Source of the DNA: Symmetrospora coprosmae
Lineage: Eukaryota; Basidiomycota; Cystobasidiomycetes; Symmetrosporaceae
Reading direction: 5' to 3'
Length of the DNA stretch: 64,000 nucleotides
Assembly: GCA_008802785.1 (NCBI GenBank)
Contig: VUYT01000006.1
Span: 558,001 to 622,000, forward strand
Each line of letters begins with the position of its first letter. The first letter of the stretch is position 1. The notes under the pieces were generated by a model. It was not told the DNA's origin. It saw nothing but the letters and a program-made list of their open reading frames with translations, and did no database searches. Shown here piece by piece: positions 52,775-64,000 of the stretch. Made by a program: the position numbers and the translations under genes.

Positions 52775-54415
52775 TTGTCTGGTGCGTCTGCTAATAATGG
52801 ATCAAATTCGACAATGCACATCGACAACAAGCCGTGTGTCAAAGACCAGCGTGTATCGTCCGCTTCTCCCGCCGTCCGGTCCAATCCCCAAAGACCTCTC
52901 TCCTTCCCTTCCACTTTCTCGCCTTTACAGCAAGCCACGCCCTCAATCGATTCCTCCGACATGCCATCAGCGGTACGACGCGTCTTCGCGATTAGAGAAC
53001 TTCGTGACATCATCGTCGGACAACTCGGAACCTGCAGAGACTCGGAGACTTCGCGCTACATGCTAGTAGATCGCGAGTGGCGCAAGTATTTCGCCGCGGT
53101 GCTCTACGCCAACGTCTGCCTTGCGGAAGACCCTGTCCAGTCAAGCCTGCTTTTACGTACTCTCATCACATCGCCTCACATCGCCATACTAGCCGATCGT
53201 TTAACGGTAGACCGATGCTTACCGGTCGACCGCCTGGTGCAGCTGCTGGCCAGCTGCACTCAGGCTCATACTGCAGTCATCATGATGCCACACTGCGACC
53301 AGAGACATCTCAGTCAAAGCGCCCTTCACACGACTAGCGCAATCAAAGCCCTTCCTCCGGTCATAGTGCCAGACCCTGAGCTCCCCGTCAGCTACGCCCT
53401 TCGAGAGCTCAACGTGCGCGTGAAGATACACACAGATGGCTGCGACAACCTCTACTTGCTTCTCGGCCAGGTGAAGCAGTTGCGGATTCTTCGGCTCATC
53501 CACCTTGCGACCTCAAAACACCCCCAACGCTGGCCCTTGGATGCAGCATGCTCAATCGCTGAAGCCGTCGGCGAGCATCTCAGGGAACTGGACTTCACGA
53601 CCCCCTTCTGCGTTCGCTATCTCTGCGGAACGTTCGCAGCTGGCGATACTCGCGAAGAATGGTCTCGCCTCCTCTCATTCCTGCCAACACTGGAAACTCT
53701 GACTGTCCGCGGTACAGCTCATGGCCTAGCTCTCGCCGGGAGCGAAGCTCCATCTATACGGAGGCTTACACTATCAGGCGCAACCCTTTCAGACTACGAG
53801 GGATTCCTGACGAGACTCGGCGACCCATCCTGGTTCGCGGGACTCTGTAGCCTGCCACGAATCAGGCTCCTCCCCATATACAGCAATACACTCCGAGACT
53901 CGTACAACGCCTTTCCAAATTACGATGGCCAGGAGGTATTGTCTGATGCGGAAGAAACCATGACGCAGGGGTCACTGGTGGGCACACTGCAGAGGGATGT
54001 ACCGGCCTTCAAGAGCAGAAGCACAGTAGTTTGCAGTGCGAAAGACGAAGCCGATCTTCTGAAACTTCCGCACAAGGGATGGAATCTGATGAGGGCCATG
54101 GTATTGAGGACGGGGGACAGACACGCTATCCATGCCTTCAAGCAAAGATACGGCTGGTTCGCTGTGCCTCACGAGCTGGACTGGCTGACTGACAGCGAGG
54201 ACAATGCGTCAGATGATCAGCAGTCTGAAAGCGGTAGCGAGGAGGAAGGGGAGAGCGAGAGTGGAAGCAGCACCGCAGGCGCGTGTGGTGCGCCAGATGA
54301 TAACGAGCGCGTAGGCGGCGATGGACATCTCGTCAAAGTTGCGAGCGAAAGCGAAGAAAACGCGTACGGAGACGATCAGTGGCACTTCAAAGCAAGCCCA
54401 AGCCCGGAACTTTGA
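52775..54415 (+). CDS. F-box-like protein, single exon
   Basis: The frame is uninterrupted for 546 codons. After a disordered N terminus, a region at about residues 67-115 resembles a fungal F-box: VRRVFAIRELRDIIVGQL, SRYMLVDREWRKYFAAVLYA. F-box proteins are substrate receptors of SCF ubiquitin ligases through Skp1. The middle part has repeating Leu-rich helices (LNVRVKIHTDGCDNLYLLLG, LRELDFTT, LETLTVRG, IRRLTLSGATL) that suggest leucine-rich repeats. The C terminus is acidic and Ser-rich (SDDQQSESGSEEEGESES). Starts at 52775, 52814 or 52961 are all possible; the last directly precedes the F-box. It could have regulatory targets but none are inferable. Confidence 0.75.
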   Translation: MSGASANNGSNSTMHIDNKPCVKDQRVSSASPAVRSNPQRPLSFPSTFSPLQQATPSIDSSDMPSAVRRVFAIRELRDIIVGQLGTCRDSETSRYMLVDREWRKYFAAVLYANVCLAEDPVQSSLLLRTLITSPHIAILADRLTVDRCLPVDRLVQLLASCTQAHTAVIMMPHCDQRHLSQSALHTTSAIKALPPVIVPDPELPVSYALRELNVRVKIHTDGCDNLYLLLGQVKQLRILRLIHLATSKHPQRWPLDAACSIAEAVGEHLRELDFTTPFCVRYLCGTFAAGDTREEWSRLLSFLPTLETLTVRGTAHGLALAGSEAPSIRRLTLSGATLSDYEGFLTRLGDPSWFAGLCSLPRIRLLPIYSNTLRDSYNAFPNYDGQEVLSDAEETMTQGSLVGTLQRDVPAFKSRSTVVCSAKDEADLLKLPHKGWNLMRAMVLRTGDRHAIHAFKQRYGWFAVPHELDWLTDSEDNASDDQQSESGSEEEGESESGSSTAGACGAPDDNERVGGDGHLVKVASESEENAYGDDQWHFKASPSPEL

Positions 54416-55397
54416 GACGACGAGAATAACACGACAACACACGGACGTTAGAGCAGATCTAGAGGCCTAGGTCCTAAGGAAGCTAGCACAGGTCAGGTGA
54501 GAGCCACGATAACGCAGAAAGCACGAAAGGCGATTCAGGAGGCTGACATCGAGCTCAGAAACGTGACAGACAAGATCCACACTCTGGTAAGAAAACCGCG
54601 AAGCAGGCGACCACATCAGGGAGAGTGACAGTTGAGAGGGAAGCAACGACGTACAGACAGAAAGGGCAATCAATCGAAGTTTAGGAGATGAGCTGCACAC
54701 GCGACGAGAGAGCAGGGGCAAGGATGGCAACGAAAAGACCGGCAGAGACAACGGCATCTGCCAGCAGAGGATGTGAGGCAGTGCGGAGCGCTCTAGCTAT
54801 AGGTCTACTTCTCGCTAAAACAGACATGGGAAAGTGAACAAGCATGACTGAACCCCGCATGTCAGGCAGCGGGAGCGCCTTGCTAGCAGCGGTAGATGAG
54901 ATCCGGATACTGTAGCCAAAGTGACAAGATCCACACAAGGCGTTTTGGGGTACGACAGAGGCCGAGCCTAGCTCGTCCGAAAGGAACATAGTCGTGCGAG
55001 CGCGATAACGCAGCAGCTCGCCAAGGGAGCGCGCCAGGAGAGCGAAATATGCTATAGTAGGTGTCGTAAAGGCTGTCGTAGCGATTTCTTGTAGAACAGC
55101 CGGCGCGAAGCACGGCCGAGATAGTCGCCGGCCGGCGATGCAGGTCAACGGGTACCAGGGCGATGTCTGCGTAGGCACGCTGCGCTGTCGTGCACAAAGC
55201 GCCACTGGCTGCAGGTGGACCCCCATCTCCACTGTGCGTGAGCTTCCTCCACTTTCGCACTGCGAGAGAGCCCTCCATCTCCCATGTGCACGCGGGCGGC
55301 GATGACTGCACACCTCGGACCCGGCCATATTGTCCTGCCAGACGGGCTACGGGAAGGGCCATCGAGGGGAGCGGGCGGGTCGAGCCGATCGGATCCT
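54416..55397. other. Convergent intergenic region
   Basis: About 980 bp lie between the F-box-like gene and the Anp1-family gene. A minus-strand open frame (54681-55328) has no recognisable features and is not called. Confidence 0.4.
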
Positions 55398-57753
55398 TCA
55401 GCTCTTATGAAGTACGAAGAGATTGGGCAGCCCGACAATCCTGGCGCCAAGTTTCTTGGCGAGCACGCCAAATGCCTCGGTCTCGAGCTGGTTCTCGAAT
55501 ATCCAAGCGGGGAAGGTCGCGCCCATCCTGTGGACCTCTGCGCGGACGAGGGCTGCGACACCTCCGATGCCGTCGAGGGGCATCTGCGCACCAATGTAGG
55601 CTGGGTGCGACGCGTTCATGCGCGGGTCGTGCGGTGGGGGCGGGAAGGCTGACGAGAAGATCTGCGGACCGAGCGCGGGCGCCTCCGCCTCTTCTGCGTC
55701 TGTAGCAAGAGCGACAGCGGCATCCGCATCCGGCGCTGTCGACTCGGTGCGAATCACATCGCCGGTAGAGCCGGGAGCGTAGGGTGAGCCGTCGGCGGGG
55801 AGGTACGACGTGTAGAAGTCTGCCAGGTGCTGCCGGTGCATGTGCTGCCAGATGTTGCCCTCGATGAGGAGGTCGCTCGGGTCGAGCGTCCGGCGCAGCG
55901 CGAGCGACTCGGGCGTCTCTGCCCAGTTGTTCATGTCAAAGCCGAGGAGCGAGCCGTCCGGGCGGCGCTTCATGGCGTTGGGGACGATAATGTCGTTCCA
56001 GCCCGCATCTGGGCCCGCGTTCGCGTCGACTTCCGCGACTGAAGGCTCCCCGCGCTGGCTATTGCTGTTGCTGTTGCTGTTGCCGAGAGGCGCGGGTGCA
56101 GGCGCATTGGCAACGCCCGCGCTGCCATAGATGAGCAGGTCCTGGAAGAGCGAGGGCGAGAACTCGGAGATGTCGCTGTCAAGCCAGAGGACCCAGTCGA
56201 CGGTGGGCTCGAGCGTGGCCGTGAGGAGGTACGTGCGCGCTCGGGCCATGACGGTTCTGTTAAGGTGGGAAGAGTGGTGAATGCAGGAGTGTCAGCGTGA
56301 GTTCAGAGCCAGGCATAGAGCCGGAGTGCTGTGACAGCCGTCTTGGTCGAGGAATGCTCCCGCGGACCCACCTGCGCTGCGTCTGGAGAACATACGAGTG
56401 CCTGTTGCTGCCGCTGGGCATCTCGACCTTGAAGTCGCGGTGGAGCAGGCTGACGTGCCTGTACCTCTTCAAAGGGTCGGGCTGGTCCTCCATGCGGGCG
56501 CGGACGAGCGAGTGGAGGACGTTGCCCGTGTCGTCGTCCTCGTCCCCGACGAGGAAGCCAAGGCTCGTGTTGCTGACGGGGTGCATGAGCGTGTCGAGGA
56601 GGCGGAAGAAGTGGGCGAGGTCGCCCGCGGCGTTCCGGAGCGGGCACAGGATGAGCAGGTGCAGCTCGTTCGACGGGACGCGGTCCGCCGGCGTGTGCGA
56701 CGAGACGGCGGCGCCGCTTGGTCCTGGGCGGGTGCCGTTGCCGTTGCTGGGGAGGGCGTTGCGGGGGAATGAGGGCGTAAAGTCGTGGATGGTGACGCCG
56801 CTCGACGGGGTGCCTAGGATGCGCTGCTGGGACTGGGACTGGGATTGAGGCTGTCCTGCTTGCCGCGAATGCTCGGGCTCTGCACTGTCCTCTTTATCGG
56901 GAAGTGCTGCAGGGGCCGCAATGGTGATGGGCCTCCGCGTCCACCCAGAGTCCTGCAGCGCCTTTTCCGAGTAGACGTGCGTCTTTTGGATGAGGCCTGT
57001 TGCGAAAGCGACAATGCAGCCGAGGCCGACAATGGCGAGGGCGAGGACGGCGAGGCATAGGAGGTGGATGAAGACTTTCCGCGGGGTGCAGGCGCTGCTG
57101 CTGCGACTGCTGCTGCTGCTGCTGCTGCCGCCCGAGGAGCGTGTGTCGTTGGATCTCCCTGAGCCTGTCGACGCTGCAACTGCTGCCGCTGCTGCTGCTG
57201 TGGCCGGCTGCTGATGTGCCTGGCCCTGGCGTTGGCTGCTGGACCGTGGGATGAGGGACGCCAAGGAGGCGATGAGGGCACACAGTGGGGGCTGCGGGTG
57301 GGGGTGCGGCCTGGCTGGCTGCGACTGCGGGTAGGCGGCCCCAGTGTACCCGTAGATGAATGCGCCTTTCTCGCTCTTTATGAGCCTGTCCATCTCGTCC
57401 TCCTCGTCGTGCTCGTGCTCGTTCGTGTTGCTGTCCCCGTCCGCATCCACGTCCACCGCGTGCTCCGTGCACCCCGCAGTGCCAGTGCGATGCAGGGGCA
57501 GATAGGCTGGCGATGGCGATGGCGATGGACTCCTGCGTGTCATTGTTGTCGCAGCAGCTGCCGACAGCGACAGTCCGCTGTACAGCGTGTCGAGCAGGCC
57601 ATTGCCGTTGCCATTGCTGTTGCTATGGCTGTATCCCAATCCCTGTTGTTGGGGGCCCTGCTGCTGCTGCTGCTGCTGCTGCTCAACACCGCCATCCGAG
57701 CTGGACGACGACGACGACGACGAGACGGACGACGACATGTAGCTGTATGCCAT
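55398..57753 (-). CDS. Anp1/Van1/Mnn9-family mannosyltransferase
   Basis: Family members form Golgi mannan polymerase complexes that extend N-glycan mannose backbones. The protein is type II. A Ser- and Gln-rich cytosolic tail of unusual length (about 220 residues, with polySer, polyGln and polyHis/Pro stretches) precedes the anchor VFIHLLCLAVLALAIVGLGC. The luminal catalytic part has HLLILCPLRNAAGDLAHFF, LGFLVGDEDDDT, an intron near 56371-56256 (donor GTGGGT), TVMARARTYLL, VDWVLWLDSDISEF with the D-x-D metal site, FDMNNWAETPES, LLIEGNIWQHM, and AKKLGARIVGLPNLFVLH at the end. Length is about 750 residues. A start at 57774 is also possible. It contains CAG/CTG-type repeats. Confidence 0.9.
57660..57730 (-). 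repeat. Trinucleotide repeats (polyGln and polySer coding)
   Basis: CTG-type repeats near 57660-57684 and GAC-type repeats near 57704-57735 encode polyGln and polySer near the N terminus of the Anp1-family protein. Such tracts are prone to length change. Confidence 0.7.
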
Positions 57754-58069
57754 TGTGTCGCTGTGTGTATACATATGTCAATTGTCGTCGTTGTTGAGAG
57801 GGACACAGAGGCCCCATGGCCAGCTATAGGGGGATGGATGAAGGGGGGAAATACAGAACAACAATACTGTAGAGGCAGTGCAATGCAGAAGGGAAAATGC
57901 AGAGTGGATGCAGAGTGCATCCTACATGGCGGCACACTCTGTGCAGAGTCGGGTCCCATGGCGCTTCCCGATGGACTGACTGCTGCAATGCCCCGCTCGA
58001 CTCCGACCATCTTCGCATATCTTCTGATGGAGCAGATGGCTGCGCTACGCTACATGCAGCCAGTCAGAG
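57754..58069. other. Intergenic spacer
   Basis: It lies between the start of the Anp1-family gene and the stop of the NAD kinase, both minus strand. Nothing was recognised. Confidence 0.4.
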
Positions 58070-58239
58070 TCAGAAATCATCCTCGCTCGCACTCGTATCC
58101 GCATCGCTCGAGTCGGCCCCAAACACGACAAACGCCTTGACACGCTCGCGCTCGCGCTCGTTGCTCTTTGTCCGACTGCGCGACGCTCTGCCGTGCGCGT
58201 GCGCTGAAGAGCGGGGAGCGGCCTGACCCTGACCCTGAC

Positions 58240-58288
<49 letters not shown>

Positions 58289-61200
58289 ATGGTCGTGGTC
58301 TGCCGCTCGGGGCGTGCGCGCATCCGCCGAGCGGGGCGACCTCCCGCCGTCTGGACCGGCACCCGCGCCCGCACCCGCCCGTCCGGCCGTCATCAGAGTG
58401 GGAGGAACAGTCGCGTACTGGCGCAGGTGCGGCGAGTCAGGCTGGCTCTGACCAAGGCCATGCTCCTGCCCCTGCCCGTCCTGCCCGTTCCTGGCCTCCA
58501 GCTTGACGCCGGCATCTGTGCCGCTCGGAGCTGGCTGCGGGCTGGCGGGGATGTCGTCAATGTCAAACGTCCCGTCATCGTCGTCGTCCGTCGCAGGAGG
58601 CGCCTTGCCCATGGCCGTCCCTCCACCCGCACCGCTGCCCGGCCCTTCGCTCGCCGGCGGGTACCCTGCCTCGGCTCTGGCTTTCGACGCGTCAGGTCCA
58701 AGGGCTTCTCGATGACTTGCAGGCTGCGACTGCGACTGCGGTTGCGATTGCAGCTGCGGCTGCTCGCGGTCGTGTTCGACGACGACAAATGACTTCTGCC
58801 GCTGCCGCTCGTTCCACTTGAGCGTGCGCTGGATCGCCTGGAACCAGTCCGTGCTCTGCTTGTCGGCGCACACCGTCGGGAAGGGATACTGCGACGCGGC
58901 GACCTTGATGTGGTCGCCCTCTGCCAAAGCCCATCCCAACCGCAATCGCAATCGAAAGCAATGTCAGCCCTATGCGCAAAGTGTGCAGGCTCAAGCAGGA
59001 GAGCGCGCATGCGCGAGCGGAACGAAAGAAAGGAAGAGAAAAACCCACGCCGCAGCTCGACCCGTCCTCGCCCATCAAAGGACGCCCACGCCGTGCTGCG
59101 CGAGTTGTACGGCACGCAGATGCGCAGCTCCATGCTGTCCGGGAGCAGCATGGGCCGGAACGATAGTGTGTGCGGGCAGATCGGCGTAATGAGGAGCGCG
59201 GGGATCTCCGGGTGCACGAGGCTGCCCCCGGCAGAGAGCGAGTACGCCGTGCTGCCCGTGGGTGTCGCGACGCACAGCCCGTCGGCTTGCACCGTCGTCA
59301 TGTGGTGCTCGTCGCCTGCGGACGCCCCATGACGGCAATGCAGAGGGAAGCAATGCAGAGCAGAGCAAAACAGTTCCGAGTGAAAGAGTCGTCCCCGTGT
59401 GTCAGCTTAACAGCCGACAGCGCGTAGAGATAGCGAAATGCAGCGTGCCACGCACCGAACAGCTCCAGTAGCGAGACGTACGGGCTCGGGCCGCGATCGA
59501 CGACGAGATCATTGAGCACCTCAAAGCTCTCGACGGGCCGCGTGACGGAGCACCGGAGTTCCTTGTCCTTGTGACACCGACTGGCGTTCTGCGGCCCACC
59601 GCCGCCGCCTCCCTGTGCCGATGACGATGTCTGCGCATCCTGCTGCGCCGCAGCAGCCCCAGGCGCCTCGATGGCGTCCCACCCGCCGCTGCGCAGCTTC
59701 TCCATGAAGACTTGGCCCGTCTCGCCGCTGCGGACGACCCTCCTTCTCTGCATCTGCACGTCGCTGCCCTGCGCAGCGTCGCCGTCAAAATCGACGGCGC
59801 GGTACACGGTCGCCGTGAAGCGCATGCGGAGGTTCACGCGCACCCCTTCGCGGATCGCAGAGTCCATCACCCGCACGTAGTTGCTGTAGTCAAAGTTGGT
59901 CAGAAAGCCGAGCGAGCCGAGCGCAAAGGGGATCACGGGAGGCACGACGTGCTGGAACAGCCATGATGTGAACAGGACCGTTCCGTCGCCACCCAGCTGC
60001 AGCGCGACCGAGAAGGGTATTGCACCGGTCAGTCCTGCACGGGGGTGGCCGCATTCCGCGCTCGGCGAGACGCGCCGCATCGCGAAACTCACCGTCACGA
60101 CGAGATCGAAAAGGTGGGGGCTCTTGGAGCACATTTCGGCAGTCCAATACCTCAACTGCCCCTGCTGCTCGTCTCCATCTCTGTCCTTATCTCTGTCCTT
60201 CTCCCTCTCTCTGTCCGCTCGACCATTGCCATTGCCATTGCTCTCCCCCGCGCCCGCGCTGCCAGGGCTCATAGGGGTCTGCGAGCCGCTCGCAATCCCC
60301 GCGCCATTGGTGAAGAGACCACCCTTCTCTGCAGACGTTGATCCAGCGAGCGTGCCCGCGATCGTCGGAGCCGACGCCGAAGCCGCGAGCTGCTGGCGGC
60401 GCGCATTCTCGCGTTCAATCTGGCGGTCCAGCTGCCGGTTCACGAGCGCCTCTGCGAGCTTTGTCAATGGTTTTCCGTTGCTCGCATTCGTCAGGCCCGA
60501 GGTCGTTGGCGTATTTGCGCCGGACGTGGCGCCGGACGTGAGGCGACTCGAGCTTGAGGTCGAGGTAGAGGCCCACGCTGCGCCCGAACCGTCGTGCGAA
60601 TAGCTGTGACTGTGACTGTGTTGAGGGTGATGATGATGGGACGTGTGGCTGCCATCGCGATGCAGCACAGACGAGGCAGTGTCGCTGCTGGCGGAAGAGG
60701 GACCGCTCGGCGTCAGCTGACCGGGACTCGGGGCGACGCTGGACGTCATGCCGAGGAGGTTGAGCGACGACGAGGCGTTGGAAGAGCTACGTCGCGCCGA
60801 GCTGCGTCGCGCCAGATTGGTCGACGACCCTTCCCGACTGTGATGGTGATGGTGGTGGGTGTGCGACGACGAGAACTGGGCAGATGCGGAATTGCTCCCC
60901 GGACGCTGGAAGAACTCGGGATAGTCGCGCTCGATGCCCGCCGCGTCGAAGCGCTTGCTCTTCTTCAGCTGCGCGTCGACATAGACGTTGAGGCCCTTGC
61001 CCGGTCCTGGTACTCCAGCGGCGCCGCTGATGTGCGTGCTGCTGCTGCTGCTGCTGCTGGTCCCGTTGCCATTCCCGGAGGGGCCATTGCTGTACGTGCC
61101 CCCGCTCCTGGGTGTCTTCATGAGGTGGATGGCAAGCTCGCGCGTGAGTTTGATGAGCTGGTTGTCTCTGGCCTTTGTGACGATGAGGACGGACTGGATG

Positions 61201-62258
61201 TTGCTCTTTACGCGGGCGCGCCCGAGCTCCCTGCTCATCTCGCGCACGCTCACGGCCGTCTCTGCGAGCTGGCGTGTCAGAGAGCGGCCCTCGCCGTCGT
61301 CGTCCTCGAAATCCGAGTCATAGAAGTCGCCAGAGCTCCCTCTGCCGCTGTCGCCCGTGTCATCGTCGGACCCGCCAGCACCAGAGCCGTGCGAGCTGCC
61401 GGACGATGCAGACGAGGGGGACGCGACAGCATTGTGATCGTTGATGTGCGTTACCGGCACTGAGGCGGACGCCGAGGCTGCATGGTCGCGCTCGTCCTCT
61501 TCGGCGATAGCGGAGCCCGAGACGAGAAGGAGAGCACCCGGCTCGCCGCCAACCTCCTTTGCCTGCCTAACAACGCCGCCGCCAGTCCCAGTGCCGAGCC
61601 GGTGCGACGTCGATGCTGGCCGCTTGGCCAGTCTGCGCTCCCTCCGCCGCGCTTCTCGCCGTTCAGCAGATCGGCGCAGACGACCCTCCTCGCCTTTTCG
61701 GAGGGACTCCTCGAGGGACTGGTTGATGTGCACTGCGGACGGCGATGGCAGCGGCAGGGGAAGCGTGCCCTTGTGCGGGCTGGCTCCTGCTGCTGTCCCT
61801 GTCCCTAGCCCGGCTGCGTTGACGGTCGCCGCGTCATCCTGCGACTGCTGCTGCCTCGAACGTGATGCGCCTGGTGCGAGCGCCGGCCGGGGTGCAGCTC
61901 CAGCTCCAGCTGCAGTCGATGCCGGACCAACAGCATCCTGATCCTGGAAGGTGACCGTCTTGCCTGCAGCAGTGGATGGAGGGTCTCCCATCCCAACAGG
62001 TGCAGCGGCAGCGGCGGAACCGCTCGAGCTCGTCGTCGTCATTATCGTCAGAGCGGGATCCGCATCTGCAGCTGCCTGAGCACGCCGGCAGTCCTCGCAA
62101 TCTTGGTAGTCGCTCGACAGCGGGTGCACCAGCAGAAGAGGTGTGCCGTTCTCGCTGTGTATAGAAGCGGATGAGGTTGTCCTGCGGAGAGGTGGAGGGC
62201 GATGAGATGGACGCGCTTGCGCCTGCGCAAGGTGGCGGATGTCGTCCATGGCCTGCAT
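58070..62258 (-). CDS. NAD kinase with very long N-terminal and C-terminal extensions
   Basis: NAD kinase makes NADP from NAD and ATP. Four or more exons join. The core holds [39 protein letters not shown], the [18 protein letters not shown] site completed by splicing, [48 protein letters not shown] across an intron, [20 protein letters not shown], and [16 protein letters not shown] with [10 protein letters not shown]. The core is complete. Around it the protein has a roughly 300-residue Ser/Gly/Ala-rich N terminus, long disordered inserts, and an acidic/Gln-rich tail including an AQ/GQ repeat. The total is near 1,250-1,300 residues, more than twice the usual fungal length. The start at 62258 ([12 protein letters not shown]) is the first ATG. 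Confidence 0.9.
58222..58287 (-). repeat. Hexanucleotide minisatellite in NAD kinase tail
   Basis: On the plus strand CCTGAC units (three or four) are followed by about ten CCTGAG units. In the coding strand they read Ala-Gln and Gly-Gln dipeptides. The exact 6-bp periodicity keeps the frame whatever the copy number. Confidence 0.88.
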
Positions 62259-63925
62259 GGACTCGGTATCGGCTGCAATAGTGATGAAGCTGGAGCAGAG
62301 CAGAGCAGAGCTGCAACAGACCAGATCAGCAACGGCACAAGTGTATCCGCAGCTGTGTGCCGTCTACAAGGCTACAGTACGAGTACTTTACAACCCGGTT
62401 CGGAGCTTCGGCATACAAGGCACGTGCGCATCGCGGCAGGCTGCGACCACCCGGAAGCGCAGCACTTCTGGTCAAACAGCCCCATATCATAACAGCGGCA
62501 GCTACTCGTACGTATCTGGGCTACTACGCTAAGGTAGCTTAATCCCATCATCCTCTCGCCTTCTCCCGCAGCACTCAGTGCATGAGCGTATGCTGAGGGC
62601 CTGTGCCGCGTTCGCCGGGCAATGTATGTAGCCGGAACCACAAAGCTGTGTAGACAAGCTCCCTCGGAGCCGCACCACTGGCATACCTGCACGTACATAA
62701 AAGCTCGCACTTGCGGTTTGCGCCTCACTACTTGTCAGAGCATTCAAGCGCTGTGTAGCCTCGTTCAGGAGAAAAGAGCGCGACGGTCTTATCCCTCGGG
62801 CCTAATACCAAGTCGCGGAGAGGCAAAGGCCGCCACTCAATCGTCGCCGACGCATCGCATTCGTTTGCCAAGACGAACAGCGTGATCCGAATCACTCCTC
62901 GGCGGAGGGTCAGCGTCCCAGCACCTCGTGCGTCAGATGAAACCAACCCAGAGCCAGACCAACGGGTGCGTCAAGCTTCGAAGCCGAATGCCGCAGCCGA
63001 GAAGCAGGGGGGCCAGGGGGTCCAGGGTGCACGGCCTTTCGCCTACTCCGACTTCGAGAGCAGCGTGCAGTGTCTGGTGCCTTGTCGTGCAGCTTTGTCT
63101 GGGATGGGCGCGATGCTGCACGGCCCAATGGGGGTTCCGCCCTAGGGCAGATGCAGCTGTTGCGATCTGTCGGAGTACGGCTGCCAGCCGCTCTGGGCGC
63201 ACTGCGCGGTGCATAGAGATGCACAAAGAAGCCCAAGTCAACCCTTCGTTTATGTCTTAGTCCACCTGCCGAGCGTAACGCGGCGTGGAGCCATGAGATA
63301 GCTCATTCAGCTCGATGCAGTGCCAGCGCATCCGTCGGTGTTAATGACAAGACTTCTTTCTGTATGGGGTGAGCGGAAGGAGTCGATCGTTAGCGCATCG
63401 AACTGTCAGTCCACAATGTCAGTCAGTGCAAGTCGCTCCGGAAAGCCGTGAATTAGTAACAGAGGCCCTCGCAGTTTTTTGGCGCGAACGAGGAGCAGGA
63501 GGCAGATCCGCAGTACAACGGAAGGGCGGTCTGAGAGGCAAGCATGCGGAGGTTTTATCAGTGTGCGTGCGTGCGTGCATGCGCTTCCTCTCAGTCATTG
63601 GGCGTTGTCAAGCAGCTTGCACTCTAGAGGACCTGCCTGCGGCCTTCCCCCCTATTTTGGAATCTTCCTCGCCTTGCCCCGCCGCCGGAGGGAGAGCAGG
63701 GCCTTCTTCTCTTCCTTCAGCGCCCTGGAAAACCCCCATCGCCCACCCAACCCCCATCCAACCACAGGTGAGCGCCAGCAGCGGCATCCCATCGCACAGC
63801 AGGGCAGGGCAGAGCTGTGCATGCCCCGTGCGGATGGCAGACGCTGACGCCCGTCTGTGCTGCTGTCTGTCCTCCTTCGTGCGGCCTCGACCGACCCGAT
63901 CGACCGCAGTCTCTCCCTGCTCACA
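62259..63925. other. Long intergenic region
   Basis: About 1.7 kb lie between the NAD kinase start and the last gene. I find no supported gene. A short AGAGC repeat occurs near 62292-62310. Confidence 0.4.
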
Positions 63926-63967
63926 ATGGCCCGAGGCGACAAGAAGCAGCAGAAGACGCAGCGATCT
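63926..63967 (+). CDS. First exon of a gene cut by the window edge
   Basis: ATG at 63926 opens MARGDKKQQKTQRS, followed by a GTTAGT donor. The window ends in the putative intron. The basic start suggests a small nucleic-acid-binding protein, but this is inference and no family can be named. Confidence 0.35.
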
Positions 63968-64000
63968 GTTAGTGTGCACCGTCTGCTCTGGAGAGAGCGC

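Noticed and set aside
54681-55328. Minus-strand open frame of 215 codons downstream of the Anp1-family gene
   Set aside because: No recognisable domain, no splice logic, Ala/Ser/Arg-rich composition as expected by chance at this GC content.

Overview
The window looks like a gene-dense piece of a basidiomycete fungal chromosome. I infer this from many short spliceosomal introns (about 45-100 nt, mostly GTGCGT or GTGAGT donors with CTGAC/CTAAC-like branch sites), a DUF6534-type membrane protein (a basidiomycete family), an eIF3k gene, and fungal families such as ICE2, Anp1/Mnn9 and BEM46. A smut-lineage (Ustilaginomycotina) or similar yeast-like fungus is my best guess, but the species cannot be fixed from the sequence. 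There are no rRNA, tRNA or CRISPR features and no transposon that I can support. Exon joins below were worked out by hand from splice signals and family conservation.

Layout. 0.2-2.9 kb: ICE2 (-) and a ChaC-type glutathione-degrading enzyme (+), divergent. 3.2-10.3 kb: four same-strand, diverged paralogues of an unrecognised family (A-D), with duplicated promoter blocks and a 17-bp tandem repeat; this is the most novel part. 11.4-18 kb: SPT5 (+) facing folylpolyglutamate synthase (-). 18-25 kb: ArfGAP (+), DDHD phospholipase (-), fructosamine-kinase-like protein (+). 25-32.7 kb: RPL9 (-), a cytochrome P450 (-), a DUF6534 membrane protein (+). 33-38.5 kb: two unrecognised proteins (+), a PLP aminotransferase (+), eIF3k (-). 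38.7-42.3 kb: a BTB/POZ-like cluster with one decayed copy (+) and two apparently intact copies (-). 42.6-49 kb: a dienelactone-hydrolase/SnoaL-like protein (-), a small conserved protein (+), a sugar-porter MFS transporter (+). 49.9-54.4 kb: a small secreted protein, a BEM46 alpha/beta hydrolase and an F-box-like protein (all +). 55.4-62.3 kb: an Anp1/Mnn9-family glycosyltransferase (-) and a very long NAD kinase (-). The start of another gene (+) lies at the right edge.

Most genes are unrelated housekeeping functions (transcription elongation, translation, folate, NADP, lipid, glycan) and do not form one pathway. Two themes stand out: the A-D tandem family, and repeated use of tiny exons (8, 9, 10, 10, 16, 16 and 20 nt) in at least four genes.
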